Below the pieces are notes generated by a model that was not told the DNA's origin, made no database searches, and worked only from the letters and a program-made list of their open reading frames with translations. A stretch of DNA of 64,000 nucleotides. Origin: Rhizohabitans arisaemae (GTDB lineage: Bacteria > Actinomycetota > Actinomycetes > Streptosporangiales > Streptosporangiaceae). The position numbers and the translations under genes are program-made. Positions 1 through 7,634 of this stretch are shown one piece after another. The stretch is taken from positions 1,240,001-1,304,000 of the forward strand of contig NZ_BLRH01000060.1 in NCBI RefSeq assembly GCF_025996515.1. The letters are read 5' to 3'. The stretch's first letter is position 1; every line of letters begins with the position of its first letter.

Positions 1-328
1 GGCGCGGCCGGGCGCCGGTGGCCACGACGAGCCCGTCGTAGGGGATCACGGTGTCGTCGTCCAGGACGACGGACTGTTCCGCGAGGCGCAGGGCGACGGC
101 CGTCCTGCCCCGGAGCCATCCGTCGTCGAGCTGCTCCGCGCCGGGCAGCGACACATCGTCGTCGCCGTTCAGCACGCTTTTGGACAGGGGCGGACGGTTG
201 TAGGGCGAATGCGCCTCCGCACCGATCAGCGTGACGTCGCCTTCGAACCCTTCGGCCCGTAGCGCTTGCACCGCACGCAGCCCGGCCAGCGAAGCACCGA
301 CGACGACGATCCGGTTCAGGTCTCTCAT
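1..328 (-). CDS. FAD-dependent ferredoxin/NAD(P)H reductase-like protein, N-terminal part (cut by window edge)
   Basis: The gene reads leftwards from an ATG at 328 and runs off the window, so only about 109 residues are visible. They start MRDLNRIVVVGASLAGLRAV, an N-terminal FAD-binding Rossmann motif (V-V-G-A-S-L-A-G-L). A segment with PYNRPPLSKS follows, and then a V-A-T-G-A-R-P motif. This pattern is typical of the BenD/ferredoxin-reductase class of pyridine nucleotide-disulfide oxidoreductases, which pass electrons between NAD(P)H and a ferredoxin or another small acceptor. The gene is divergent from copZ and shares with it a promoter region carrying CsoR-like palindromes, so copper-responsive expression is likely. 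Its real electron partner cannot be deduced. Family confident, function general. Confidence 0.8.
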   Translation of the reverse strand, partial: MRDLNRIVVVGASLAGLRAVQALRAEGFEGDVTLIGAEAHSPYNRPPLSKSVLNGDDDVSLPGAEQLDDGWLRGRTAVALRLAEQSVVLDDDTVIPYDGLVVATGARPR

Positions 329-340
329 GACCTGGGAAGA

Positions 341-360
341 TATACCCATGGGGGGTATAG
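341..360. promoter_or_regulatory. CsoR-type copper operator, site 1
   Basis: Inverted halves TATACCC and GGGTATA are separated by a G-rich spacer, 12 bp upstream of the flavoprotein start. This matches the known CsoR-family operator style (TATACCC..GGGTATA). Binding by a CsoR protein is inferred; no csoR gene is visible in the window. Confidence 0.65.
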
Positions 361-380
361 TCGTCTACGTGATACATCTC

Positions 381-405
381 ACACATACCTATAGGGGGTA
401 TGTGT
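381..405. promoter_or_regulatory. CsoR-type copper operator, site 2
   Basis: An extended inverted repeat (ACACATACC, short AT-rich centre, GGGTATGTGT) lies in the middle of the divergent promoter region between the flavoprotein and copZ. It is the most symmetrical of the sites in this region. Confidence 0.65.
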
Positions 406-443
406 CTTGGCGGATGGGCGACTGGGGCGTAGGGTTTTCCGGC

Positions 444-461
444 ACACCCCATGGGGGTATA
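444..461. promoter_or_regulatory. CsoR-like palindrome, site 3, just before copZ
   Basis: The perfect palindrome CCCCATGGGG (447-456) is flanked by ACA on the left and TATA on the right. It lies immediately upstream of the copZ ribosome binding site GGAGG (463-467). It is less like the canonical CsoR half-sites than sites 1 and 2. Confidence 0.45.
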
Positions 462-471
462 TGGAGGACAC

Positions 472-681
472 ATGGAAACCAGCACTTACATCGTCGTCGG
501 CATGACGTGCGGCGGCTGCGTCGGCACGGTGCGGGCCAAGATCGGCAAGCTTTCCGGCGTGGCGGAGGTGAACATCGACCTGGCCAGCGGCAAGGTCGCC
601 GTCACAGGCCCGGGTCCCATCGACGACGCGCTGATTCGGAGCGCCGTCGAGGACGCGGGCTACGGGCTAGTTGGCAGCTGA
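472..681 (+). CDS. copZ: CopZ-like heavy-metal-associated (HMA) copper chaperone
   Basis: A 69-residue cytoplasmic protein with the ferredoxin-like HMA fold. The Cu(I)-binding motif M-T-C-G-G-C sits in the first loop, at about residues 11-16 of the ATG-started protein. The length is normal for a single-domain CopZ. It binds Cu(I) through the two cysteines and hands it to a P-type ATPase or to a CsoR sensor. The ATG at 472 is preceded by GGAGG at good spacing; an in-frame upstream ATG at 451 lies inside an operator and is less likely. Three CsoR-like palindromes lie upstream and a strong hairpin follows, so it is probably a copper-induced single-gene unit. Confidence 0.9.
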   Translation: METSTYIVVGMTCGGCVGTVRAKIGKLSGVAEVNIDLASGKVAVTGPGPIDDALIRSAVEDAGYGLVGS

Positions 682-697
682 AGCCGGAAAGGCCGCC

Positions 698-730
698 GCC
701 GGCCGCCCCTCGCTCGCAGGGGCGGCCGGC
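698..730 (+). terminator. Strong hairpin terminator after copZ
   Basis: A perfect 13-bp stem (GCCGGCCGCCCCT / AGGGGCGGCCGGC) with a 7-nt loop lies 16 bp after the copZ stop. There is no clear T-run, as is common in high-GC actinomycetes. Confidence 0.7.
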
Positions 731-745
731 GCGGCTCACGGGCCA

Positions 746-758
746 TATACCGGGTATA
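746..758. promoter_or_regulatory. Isolated TATACC-G-GGTATA palindrome
   Basis: A perfect 13-bp palindrome uses the same half-site as the CsoR-like operators. It lies between the copZ terminator and the 3' end of the convergent AhpD-like gene, where no promoter is needed. It may be a relic or a secondary binding site. Confidence 0.3.
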
Positions 759-822
759 GGTATCTTCGGTTTACTCCGTATGAGGGCGGCAAACCGCTCG
801 TGGTACGCGTACGCCTGCCTCC

Positions 823-1341
823 CTACTCCGCGGGCTCCAGCCCGATCAGGAGGTTGAAGGCACCGGTCAGCAGGTTCAGGGTGACCACCCCCACGACCTC
901 CGCGATGATCCGGTCGCTCCAGCCGTGCGCGCGCAGTTCCGCGACGTCCTCGTCGGTGAGGGACGAAGGCTCCGCCAGGACGCGTACGGCCACGGAGATC
1001 AGCGCGGCCTCCCTGGCGTCCGTGGACGTCCCCTGCCTGGCCAGCGCGATGTCGTTCTCACTGAGCCCCGCCGCACGTGCCGCTTGCGTGTGTGCTTGGC
1101 GGCAGGTGCCGCAACCGATCCACTCCTGTACGGCGAGGGAGATCTTCTCGCTGAGCGCGCGTGGGATCTTCACACGTTTCATGGCGCGTGAGAAGTCCAG
1201 GTAGCCCTGGAGCAGCGCGGGGGAATGCGCCATGGTGGCGACCATTTCTCCCACGTTGCCCCGTCTGCTGATGATGTCGGTCAGCAGCGCTCCGGACTTC
1301 TCGGGGGCCTCGGCGGGGTCGAGCGGGGCAAGGCGTCGCAT
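823..1341 (-). CDS. Carboxymuconolactone decarboxylase / AhpD-like family protein
   Basis: A 172-residue protein starting MRRLAPLDP. The middle contains E-W-I-G-C-G-T-C-R-Q-A-H, the C-x-x-C-x-x-x-H redox motif of AhpD-like proteins, within the helical CMD fold. Such proteins act as thiol-dependent peroxidase partners or alkylhydroperoxidase-like enzymes. The ATG at 1341 is chosen because AAGGAGGAC precedes it; the frame stays open 41 codons further upstream, but that stretch crosses the operator. A CsoR-like palindrome lies 25 bp upstream, so this looks like a copper-stress redox gene. The physiological substrate is unknown. Confidence 0.85.
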   Translation of the reverse strand: MRRLAPLDPAEAPEKSGALLTDIISRRGNVGEMVATMAHSPALLQGYLDFSRAMKRVKIPRALSEKISLAVQEWIGCGTCRQAHTQAARAAGLSENDIALARQGTSTDAREAALISVAVRVLAEPSSLTDEDVAELRAHGWSDRIIAEVVGVVTLNLLTGAFNLLIGLEPAE

Positions 1342-1366
1342 GTGTCCTCCTTGATGTTCCCATGTA

Positions 1367-1387
1367 CTATACCCCCCTAAGGTATAG
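1367..1387. promoter_or_regulatory. CsoR-type operator upstream of the AhpD-like gene
   Basis: CTATACC-CCCCTAA-GGTATAG is an inverted repeat of the same half-sites found at 341-405. It lies in the promoter position of the leftward AhpD-like gene, which places that gene in the same likely copper regulon. Confidence 0.6.
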
Positions 1388-1947
1388 AGAAGAATAGCGT
1401 GGCCATCGGAGATCGACTGGGAGCGCCACTCATCCACCGGTCGACTTGTCCGGTGCCGTTTCATTTGGTGAGCTCAGCCAGGCGCTTGTGCAGTACGGCG
1501 AGGAAACCCTTGACGACGTTCCAGCCGATCCGGCAAGAAGGCGAAGAGCCTCTTGTTCCGCGGCTCTATCCGCAGGCCCGGCACGCCGTACACGGCGCTT
1601 CATGGCTTCGGGAGGAACTCGTCCGCCCACAGAGGAGGGCAAAAAAGAAAGCAAGGAGGTTGCCGCTCCTTGCCTCTTCTAACGTATAGCGCACCGGTGG
1701 GCTTGCGGCAAGACCCGGGTCGTGCCGCAGAATGACCGCCAAGGTCAGAACCTGCGGAAACGACAGATCCACCAAGTACGTGGGTTGTTGCCGACGCATG
1801 GGTGCGCGGCCGCCGGTGGACTCGGCTCCGGGGGCTCGGCGCGCAGGCGCGGATGTGCACGCCGCCGGACTGCGCGAAGCGGCCGACCCAAATTCCGACC
1901 CACGGTATTCCGGCGTATCGATCTTCTTGCCGTCGTCGCCGACCGAT
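1388..1947. other. Long intergenic stretch without a convincing gene
   Basis: Several overlapping open frames exist on both strands, but none has a good start, a recognisable domain or consistent third-position GC. A leftward frame near 1440-1510 ends with V-V-K-G-F-L-A-V-L-H-K-R-L-A-E-L and then a stop, which may be the tail of a decayed gene. A leftward frame near 1660-1810 also has protein-like hydrophobic segments. I treat both as relics at best. The clearest element is the terminator at 1641-1673. Confidence 0.4.
1641..1673 (-). terminator. Rho-independent terminator for leftward transcription
   Basis: Read leftwards, an 8-bp stem GCAAGGAG/CTCCTTGC with a 7-nt loop is followed by TTTCTTTTTTG, a textbook intrinsic terminator. 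It probably ends the transcript of the LysR gene, whose stop codon is about 275 bp upstream of it. Confidence 0.7.
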
Positions 1948-2904
1948 TCAGTCACCGACATGCGGCTTCTCGATTCCACCGCTGAGGCGGGCAGACGGCC
2001 AGGCGCCCGAATTGACCAGGGCGCGAACCAGGCGAACGATCTCGGTGGCCACCGCCTCGACCGGCGGCGGTGTCCGGGTGCCTCGCTGAAGTCCCAGGAC
2101 CAGTGAGCGGGACGTGTCCGGGCCGGTCAGCGGAGCACCACTGAGAACACCTTGGGAGACCTCCCGCGCCACGCCGACGGCGGGAAGCACCGTCCAGCCG
2201 TGTCCGCCCAGGACAAGCATCTTCTGCAGGTACATCGAGTTTGCCTGGACGGCGATTCGCGGTTCGATCTCCAGCGACGAGCGAGCCTGGTCGATCAGGA
2301 TCCGCAACCCGTGTCCGGGGGCCGGCAAGACCAAAGGCCGGGCAAGCAACTCTTCCCAGGCCATCGGCTCCTCGAATGTCAACCCCGCATGCGGCGGGGC
2401 CACCGCCCAGAGCCGTTCTTCCAGCAGGGGCACGACGGCCAGTGACGGCGTGTCGGCCAGGTTGTAGAGCAGCGACAGATCCACATCACCGGCATCGAGC
2501 CATTGCTGCAGGTGACCCGAGTACGCGGTCACGATCCGCAGCTCGATCCCCGGATGGCGCTCGGTGACATCACGGACGAGCGGTTCCACCAGGAGATCGA
2601 TCACACTCTCCAGCACACCGACCGTGACGATCCCCGTGACGACCCGCGGCTCGGGCCGAATCTCCGCACGGGCCCGTTCGAGTTCGTGCAGCGCTCTCCG
2701 GGACCGCTCGATCAGCACCTCTCCGGCGGCCGTGGGGACCATGCCGTGACGGGTGCGCTCGAAGAGCCGCACCCCCATCTCCTCTTCGAGCAGCCGGATC
2801 TGCCGTGTGACTGCGGGCTGCACGAGGTGGAGCAGCCGAGCCGCCTTGGTGATGCTGCCCACCTCGGCAACGGTGATCAGCGCGGTCAATTGCTTCAGGT
2901 CCAC
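1948..2904 (-). CDS. LysR-family transcriptional regulator
   Basis: 318 residues from the GTG at 2904, which has GGGAGGG just upstream; a longer frame to 2952 is open. The N-terminal winged helix-turn-helix is clear (GSITKAARLLHLVQPAVTRQIRLLEEEMG, residues roughly 18-45 of this start). A periplasmic-binding-like effector domain from about residue 90 to 295 follows. The protein is divergent from an acyl-CoA dehydrogenase/hydratase pair with a 134-bp intergenic region, the usual LysR arrangement, so it probably controls that pair in response to a pathway acid or CoA ester. The exact effector is unknown. Confidence 0.9.
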   Translation of the reverse strand: MDLKQLTALITVAEVGSITKAARLLHLVQPAVTRQIRLLEEEMGVRLFERTRHGMVPTAAGEVLIERSRRALHELERARAEIRPEPRVVTGIVTVGVLESVIDLLVEPLVRDVTERHPGIELRIVTAYSGHLQQWLDAGDVDLSLLYNLADTPSLAVVPLLEERLWAVAPPHAGLTFEEPMAWEELLARPLVLPAPGHGLRILIDQARSSLEIEPRIAVQANSMYLQKMLVLGGHGWTVLPAVGVAREVSQGVLSGAPLTGPDTSRSLVLGLQRGTRTPPPVEAVATEIVRLVRALVNSGAWPSARLSGGIEKPHVGD

Positions 2905-2947
2905 GGCGAACCCTCCCTTTGGTATGGCCGATCCCAATAGGCCCATC

Positions 2948-2957
2948 AACAATTGTT
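2948..2957. promoter_or_regulatory. Candidate LysR operator
   Basis: AACAATTGTT is a perfect palindrome in the LysR / acyl-CoA dehydrogenase divergent region. It has the T-N(n)-A dyad character expected of LysR sites, but no experimental consensus is available here. Confidence 0.4.
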
Positions 2958-3038
2958 AGTTCACCTGATGTGCTATCAGTCCGCATGATATTAGGAGCGT
3001 CGCACCGCCCGGCAGGGCCGCCACTGGAAGGACTTCCC

Positions 3039-4196
3039 ATGCATGAACTCACCGCCGAGGAGGCCCAGATCGTCGATCTGGTGAAGGAGTGGGCCGAGCG
3101 CGAGGTGAAACCCGTGGTTCACGACCTCGAACATGCAAACACCTACCCGGAGAAGCTCATCGAGCAGATGAAAGAGATGGGAGTCTTCGGGCTGACCATC
3201 CCCGAGTCGTGGGGCGGGACGGGTGTGTCCGCACCGTGCTACGCCGCCGTCACCGAGGAACTCTCCCGCGGCTGGATGAGCCTCGCCGGCGCCATAGGGG
3301 GCCATACGGTCGTCGCCAAGCTGCTGCTGGCCTTCGGCAGCGACGAACAGAAGGACCACTACCTGCCGAGAATGGCGACCGGAGAAGTCCGTGCGACCAT
3401 GGCGCTGACCGAACCCGGTGGCGGCTCGGACCTGCGGGCGATGTGTACCACCGCCCGCCGCGACGGTGACTCCTACGTGGTCAACGGCTCCAAGACCTGG
3501 ATCACCAACGCTCGCCGGTCCCAGCTGGTCGCGTTGCTGTGCCGCACCGATCCCGACGCGCAGCCGACCCATCGCGGTATCAGCATCCTGCTCGTCGAGA
3601 AGGGCCCGGGCTTCGAGGTCTCCCGAGATCTCCCGAAGCTCGGCTACAAGGGAGTCGAAAGTTGCGAGCTGTCGTTCGACGATTTCCGGGTGCCGGCCAC
3701 GACGCTGCTGGGCAAGGAGGAAGGCCGCGGTTTCGCACAGATGATGCGCGGCCTGGAGATCGGTCGCATCCAGGTCGCCGCCCGTGCGCTGGGCGTCGGT
3801 CGCGCGGCACTCGAAGACGCACTGCGCTACGCCCAGGAACGCGAGAGCTTCGGCAAGGAGATCTGGGAACACCAGTCGATCGGCAACTACCTCGCCGACA
3901 TGGCCACCCACCTCACCGCGGCACGACAGCTCGTGATGTACGCCGCGCGCCGCTACGAATCGGGAGACCGCGCCGACATGGAGGCCGGCATGGCGAAGCT
4001 GTTCGCCTCAGAAACGGCGATGAAGATCGCGCTGGACGCCATCCGCATCCACGGCGGCTACGGCTACTCGACCGAGTTCGACGTCGAACGGTACTTCCGT
4101 GACGCCCCGCTGATGATCGTCGGTGAAGGGACCAACGAGATCCAGCGCAACGTCATCGTCCGGGAGCTTGTGAAACGCAACAGGATCGGCTCATGA
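3039..4196 (+). CDS. Acyl-CoA dehydrogenase family protein
   Basis: 385 residues, the usual length. The N-terminal helical domain (residues 1-115) is followed by the beta domain with the FAD/substrate signature MALTEPGGGSDL. The C-terminal domain ends with G-E-G-T-N-E-I-Q-R-N, whose first Glu is at the usual catalytic-base position. The enzyme oxidises an acyl-CoA to the 2-enoyl-CoA, passing electrons to ETF. The ATG at 3039 has GGAAGGAC upstream. It overlaps the next gene by ATGA, so the two are translationally coupled. With a mesaconyl-CoA hydratase-like partner, a branched or dicarboxylic C5 acyl-CoA substrate is plausible; this is inference. Confidence 0.9.
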   Translation: MHELTAEEAQIVDLVKEWAEREVKPVVHDLEHANTYPEKLIEQMKEMGVFGLTIPESWGGTGVSAPCYAAVTEELSRGWMSLAGAIGGHTVVAKLLLAFGSDEQKDHYLPRMATGEVRATMALTEPGGGSDLRAMCTTARRDGDSYVVNGSKTWITNARRSQLVALLCRTDPDAQPTHRGISILLVEKGPGFEVSRDLPKLGYKGVESCELSFDDFRVPATTLLGKEEGRGFAQMMRGLEIGRIQVAARALGVGRAALEDALRYAQERESFGKEIWEHQSIGNYLADMATHLTAARQLVMYAARRYESGDRADMEAGMAKLFASETAMKIALDAIRIHGGYGYSTEFDVERYFRDAPLMIVGEGTNEIQRNVIVRELVKRNRIGS

Positions 4197-5002
4197 CCAC
4201 CGTCGAACGGACCGAGCTCATTCTGCCGGGCCCAGCCGTCGCCCTGGGCAACCTGCTTGGCGTGGACCTACCGAACCTGGCGGAAGGCGCGCCTCTTCCG
4301 CTCTGCTGGCACTGGCTCTACCTGCTCGATCGACCTGCACAAAGCGACCTTGGGCCCGACGGCCATCCGGTGCGGAACACCGTTCCCCAGCCCATTCCAG
4401 GCAAGCGCCGAATGTGGGCCGGAGGCCGGATCCGCACACTCGGCCCACTCCGCTGCGGAGAGACCGCGACCCGCCGGACCACAGTCCTCAAAACCGAGCA
4501 GAAGGACGGACGCACCGGTCCGCTGACCTTTGTGGCCGTCCGCCACGAGGTCGAGCAAGTCGGCCGGATCGTCATCGAGGAACGTCAGGACCTCGTCTAC
4601 CGTGACCCGGCCGGCGCTCTCGGCGACCCACCGCCCCAGACTCCGGTACCGCCCACCGCGGAGGAGTGGAACATCGAGGTCACACCCACGCTGCTGTTCC
4701 GCTTCTCCGCTCTCACCTACAACGCGCACCGGATCCACTACGATCTTGGCTACGCTCGCGACGTCGAGGGGTATCCCGGCCTTGTCACCCATGGCCCGCT
4801 GCAGGCCCTGGTGATGGCGGAGGCCGCACGAGGACACGGCCTCACAGCCGCCGGGACGACGTACGACTACCGCCTCGTCGCGCCGCTGTTCGAGTTCCAG
4901 GGACTCATCGTGCGGGCCGACGTGCACGGACGCCGGGCCGAGACGGCAGCACGCGACATCGGCGGTCGCCTGACGGCACGCGGATCCATCGTCGTGGAGT
5001 GA
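4193..5002 (+). CDS. Mesaconyl-C4-CoA hydratase-like / HTD2-type hot-dog dehydratase
   Basis: 269 residues in a double hot-dog layout: an N-terminal FAS1-type dehydratase half and a C-terminal MaoC-like half. The C-terminal half carries F-S-A-L-T-Y-N-A-H-R-I-H-Y-D, followed by GYPGLVTHGPL. The conserved N-x-H-R-I-H-Y segment is the HTD2/mesaconyl-C4-CoA hydratase signature and holds the catalytic His/Asp region. The enzyme would hydrate an enoyl-CoA made by the preceding dehydrogenase. A CitE-like CoA-ester lyase at 21.9-22.7 kb could cleave a citramalyl- or malyl-like CoA product, but it is distant and possibly unrelated. Confidence 0.82.
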   Translation: MTTVERTELILPGPAVALGNLLGVDLPNLAEGAPLPLCWHWLYLLDRPAQSDLGPDGHPVRNTVPQPIPGKRRMWAGGRIRTLGPLRCGETATRRTTVLKTEQKDGRTGPLTFVAVRHEVEQVGRIVIEERQDLVYRDPAGALGDPPPQTPVPPTAEEWNIEVTPTLLFRFSALTYNAHRIHYDLGYARDVEGYPGLVTHGPLQALVMAEAARGHGLTAAGTTYDYRLVAPLFEFQGLIVRADVHGRRAETAARDIGGRLTARGSIVVE

Positions 5003-5036
5003 CCGGCACTCCGCGTGCGTCCCTAGCCTGAGATGG

Positions 5037-6260
5037 TCAACGGAAGAGTTCGGGGGCCTGGAGCGCGGTATCCAGGTCCCGCAGGAAGGCAGCGGCGTGC
5101 GCGCCGTACACGATCCGGTGGTCACAGGTCAGTGTGGCCCGGGCCTGGACACCGACGGCGAGGGAACCGCCCGTCACCACAGGCACCTCACGCACAGCAC
5201 CGACGGCGAGGATCGCGGCCTGACCGCCGTTGACGATCGCCGTGAAGTCGTCGACGCCGAACATACCGAGGTTCGACACGGTGAATGTGCCTCCCATCAG
5301 GTCGTCGACGGCCAGGCGCCCGACCCGCGCCAGGTGGCTGAGCCGCCGCGCCTGCCGGCCCGTCTCCCCCAGGGACAGCTTCTCAGCACCGCGGATGACC
5401 GGTGCCTGGAGCACGGCGTCGGTGGCGACGGCCACGCCGATGTTCACCTCGTCGGTGTAGACGATCTCCCCGTCCTCGAACCGGGCCGTCAGCAGTGGGT
5501 GGGCCGGGAGGGTGCGGGCAACGGCCGCCACCACGATGTCGTTGTACGACGGGACTTGGTCGCCGCGTGCCTGGAGGTCATGACGGAAATCGCGCGCGGG
5601 GCCGAAGTCGAGGCTGCGGGCGACCGTGAACTCAGGGGCGGTCCGCTTCGCCTCGCTCATGCGTTCCGCGATGAGTCGTTGGGGGCGCGTCAGCGCCACG
5701 CGCCGCACGCCCAACCGTCGTTCCGGAAGGATCTGCGCTCCAGCGGAGCGACCGCGGGACTCGTGCGCGGCGATCACGTCCGCGCGCAGGATCCGCCCAT
5801 GCGGGCCGGAACCCCGAACATCGCCCAATGAGACATCCAGGCTCGCAGCGAGGCGGCGGGCCGTCGGAGAGGAGTGGGGCCGCTCCCGATTGGACGCGTG
5901 AGTGCCGCCCGCGCGACCAGGGGAGGCGAACTCGACGGTTTCAGCCGCCCCGGCATACTCGCCGCCGGACGCATCCGGCTGCGCCGCCGTCGGCTGGGAC
6001 GGCGGCACGACGACCACGGATCCGGCGAACACCGGATCGATCGAGCCAATCGGTCCGCCAACCTCAATCGAGGCCCCCTCCGGCACTCCGTGGCGGAGCA
6101 CGCCGGCGTGCTCCGACTCCACCTCGACGGTGGTCTTGTCGGTCTCGATCTCGACGAACTCCTGTCCGACCTCCACCTGGTGGCCGTCCGCGACGAGCCA
6201 TTTCAGGACCACGCCCTCGTCCATGGCGTCGGACAGCCTCGGCATGACGATCTCTGGCAT
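5037..6260 (-). CDS. Dihydrolipoamide acyltransferase (E2) of a 2-oxoacid dehydrogenase complex
   Basis: 407 residues from the ATG at 6260 (MPEIVMPRLSDAMDEG). There is one N-terminal lipoyl domain with the lipoylated Lys in E-T-D-K-T-T. A linker follows, then an E3/E1-binding domain (S-P-T-A-R-R-L-A..GPHGRILRADV). The C-terminal catalytic domain ends near C-D-H-R-I-V-Y-G-A. The HxxxDG Asp is replaced by Tyr, as I recall for plastid/cyanobacterial-type E2s. It partners the E1 pair at 10.8-12.8 kb; no E3 gene is in the window. It is transcribed separately, but IclR-type operators directly abut the start. An in-frame ATG at 6272 touches the operator, so a leaderless mRNA is possible. Confidence 0.88.
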   Translation of the reverse strand: MPEIVMPRLSDAMDEGVVLKWLVADGHQVEVGQEFVEIETDKTTVEVESEHAGVLRHGVPEGASIEVGGPIGSIDPVFAGSVVVVPPSQPTAAQPDASGGEYAGAAETVEFASPGRAGGTHASNRERPHSSPTARRLAASLDVSLGDVRGSGPHGRILRADVIAAHESRGRSAGAQILPERRLGVRRVALTRPQRLIAERMSEAKRTAPEFTVARSLDFGPARDFRHDLQARGDQVPSYNDIVVAAVARTLPAHPLLTARFEDGEIVYTDEVNIGVAVATDAVLQAPVIRGAEKLSLGETGRQARRLSHLARVGRLAVDDLMGGTFTVSNLGMFGVDDFTAIVNGGQAAILAVGAVREVPVVTGGSLAVGVQARATLTCDHRIVYGAHAAAFLRDLDTALQAPELFR

Positions 6261-6272
6261 GACACCAGCCAT

Positions 6273-6305
6273 TTCATATAGTGATAATCTACTTCTGAAT
6301 ATGAA
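6273..6305. promoter_or_regulatory. Paired IclR-type operators in front of the E2 gene
   Basis: TTCATATAGTGAT (6273-6285) and TTCTGAATATGAA (6293-6305) have centres 20 bp apart. The first matches the palindrome TTCATAnTRTGAA found at the IclR gene, E1-alpha, glycosidase-like and binding-protein promoters. The second is the diverged mate with TTCATA on the opposite strand. Confidence 0.65.
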
Positions 6306-6582
6306 GGATATCAACACCGCCTCGATCTGGAAAGACTCGGGCACGGCCAGGGTGACCAGGCACATCATCAGAGCGACGCCGCGGCGGGGCCGCTGACCGG
6401 GAGGCCCGCCACAACGACGTGAAGCGGTCCGGGCGACTCGACGACCAACCCCGTCGGGCTCGGCAACATCACCGGCGCCCATGGCGCCACCCAGGTCGAC
6501 GCCGGGTGCCTTTCCAGCCGCGTGAGAGACGTCGCACCGCGCTACGCCTTATGGCCACAGACCCGGAATAATGGAGTAGAGT

Positions 6583-6595
6583 TTCATACTGTGAA
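6583..6595. promoter_or_regulatory. IclR autoregulatory operator
   Basis: TTCATACTGTGAA is a near-perfect palindrome overlapping the GTG start of the IclR gene at 6591. That position would allow strong autorepression. A weaker CCATTATTCC-like element lies about 20 bp upstream (centre about 6569). Confidence 0.65.
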
Positions 6596-7376
6596 TACCG
6601 CCGACGACGTCCCAACGACGCCCAAGGGCGGGACGCGGATCCAGTCAGTCGCACGCGCCTCCCAGCTTCTCCTCCGCGTCGCGACTGCGGACGGCGGGAT
6701 CAGCGCCAAGGAGCTCTCAGCCGACCTCGGCCTCGCCCTACCCACGACATACCACCTGATCAACACGCTCCTCGACCAGGGACTGCTGACCCGCAACGGT
6801 CAGCGCAAGTACGTGCTCGGCGACGCGATCGCAGTGCTGGCGCAGTCGTACCTACGCGGGAAGAACGTCTCCGAACGGCTCCTGACGGCCCTGCAGCGAC
6901 TCTCCGAGCTCACCCACGAGACCGTCTACCTGGCCGACTGGGCCGACCGTGACATCCGGGTCCGCGCCTCGATGGAGGGCTCGCGCAAGGTCCGCGTGGG
7001 CGATGTCACGAGCGGCTCGTACGAGCACGCCCACGCGCGCGCCAACGGCAAGGTCCTGCTCGCGTGGGCTCCGCAGGCCGTCCGCGACGTGTATCTCGAC
7101 AGCCACCCGACGCCCAAGCTGACCCCTAACACGATCACCGGTCGGCGCAAGCTCGACCAGGAGCTCGCCACCATCCGCGAACGCGGCTACGCCGTGGACC
7201 ACGAGGAGTACGCAGAGGGGGTCAGCTGCCTGGCCGCCCCGTTCCTCGTCGGCGGAGAGATCGTGGCGGCCTTCGGGGTCTCCGTCCCCACGGAGCGCTT
7301 CCGGGCGAACGAGAAGGTCCTCCTCGCGACCCTGATCGACGTCGTCGGGTCGATCGGAACCTCGATCCAGGAGTAA
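6591..7376 (+). CDS. IclR-family transcriptional regulator
   Basis: 261 residues from the GTG at 6591. The winged helix-turn-helix covers residues 15-75 (IQSVARASQLLLRVA..ISAKELSADLGLALPTTYHLINTLLDQG). The C-terminal effector domain follows (YLADWADRDIRVRASMEG; VSCLAAPFLVGGEIVAAFGVS). The frame is open 23 codons further upstream, but no better start is seen. It is divergent from E2 and sits at the edge of the sugar-acid/2-oxoacid dehydrogenase locus. A shared palindrome at its own start and four other promoters suggests it represses the whole 5-21.5 kb region and is relieved by a pathway metabolite. Confidence 0.9.
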   Translation: MNTADDVPTTPKGGTRIQSVARASQLLLRVATADGGISAKELSADLGLALPTTYHLINTLLDQGLLTRNGQRKYVLGDAIAVLAQSYLRGKNVSERLLTALQRLSELTHETVYLADWADRDIRVRASMEGSRKVRVGDVTSGSYEHAHARANGKVLLAWAPQAVRDVYLDSHPTPKLTPNTITGRRKLDQELATIRERGYAVDHEEYAEGVSCLAAPFLVGGEIVAAFGVSVPTERFRANEKVLLATLIDVVGSIGTSIQE

Positions 7377-7634
7377 AGGCCGGGTCGGCGGCGACCACGC
7401 AAGTACGAAGCGCTCGTTCCACCCCGTACCGGGGTCGGCGTCAGGGATTCCAGGAGGTTTTCGAACGCCCCCCTCGGCCGGCCCATGGGGCCCGTGCCAC
7501 AAGCCCTGATCATGGACCTCCTGTGGTCCGCGACCTCAGGGTGGCTGAAACCCATCCCCAGCGGCAGACACCCACTCGCGTACCCCGTCCCCCTCCGGCT
7601 CCAGCCCTCGGTGTGCGGTCGCCGGAAGCCATCC

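Noticed and set aside
1566-1979. 137-residue leftward open frame in the gap after the AhpD-like gene
   Set aside because: Its start overlaps the 3' end of the LysR gene, it contains the terminator and no domain is recognised.
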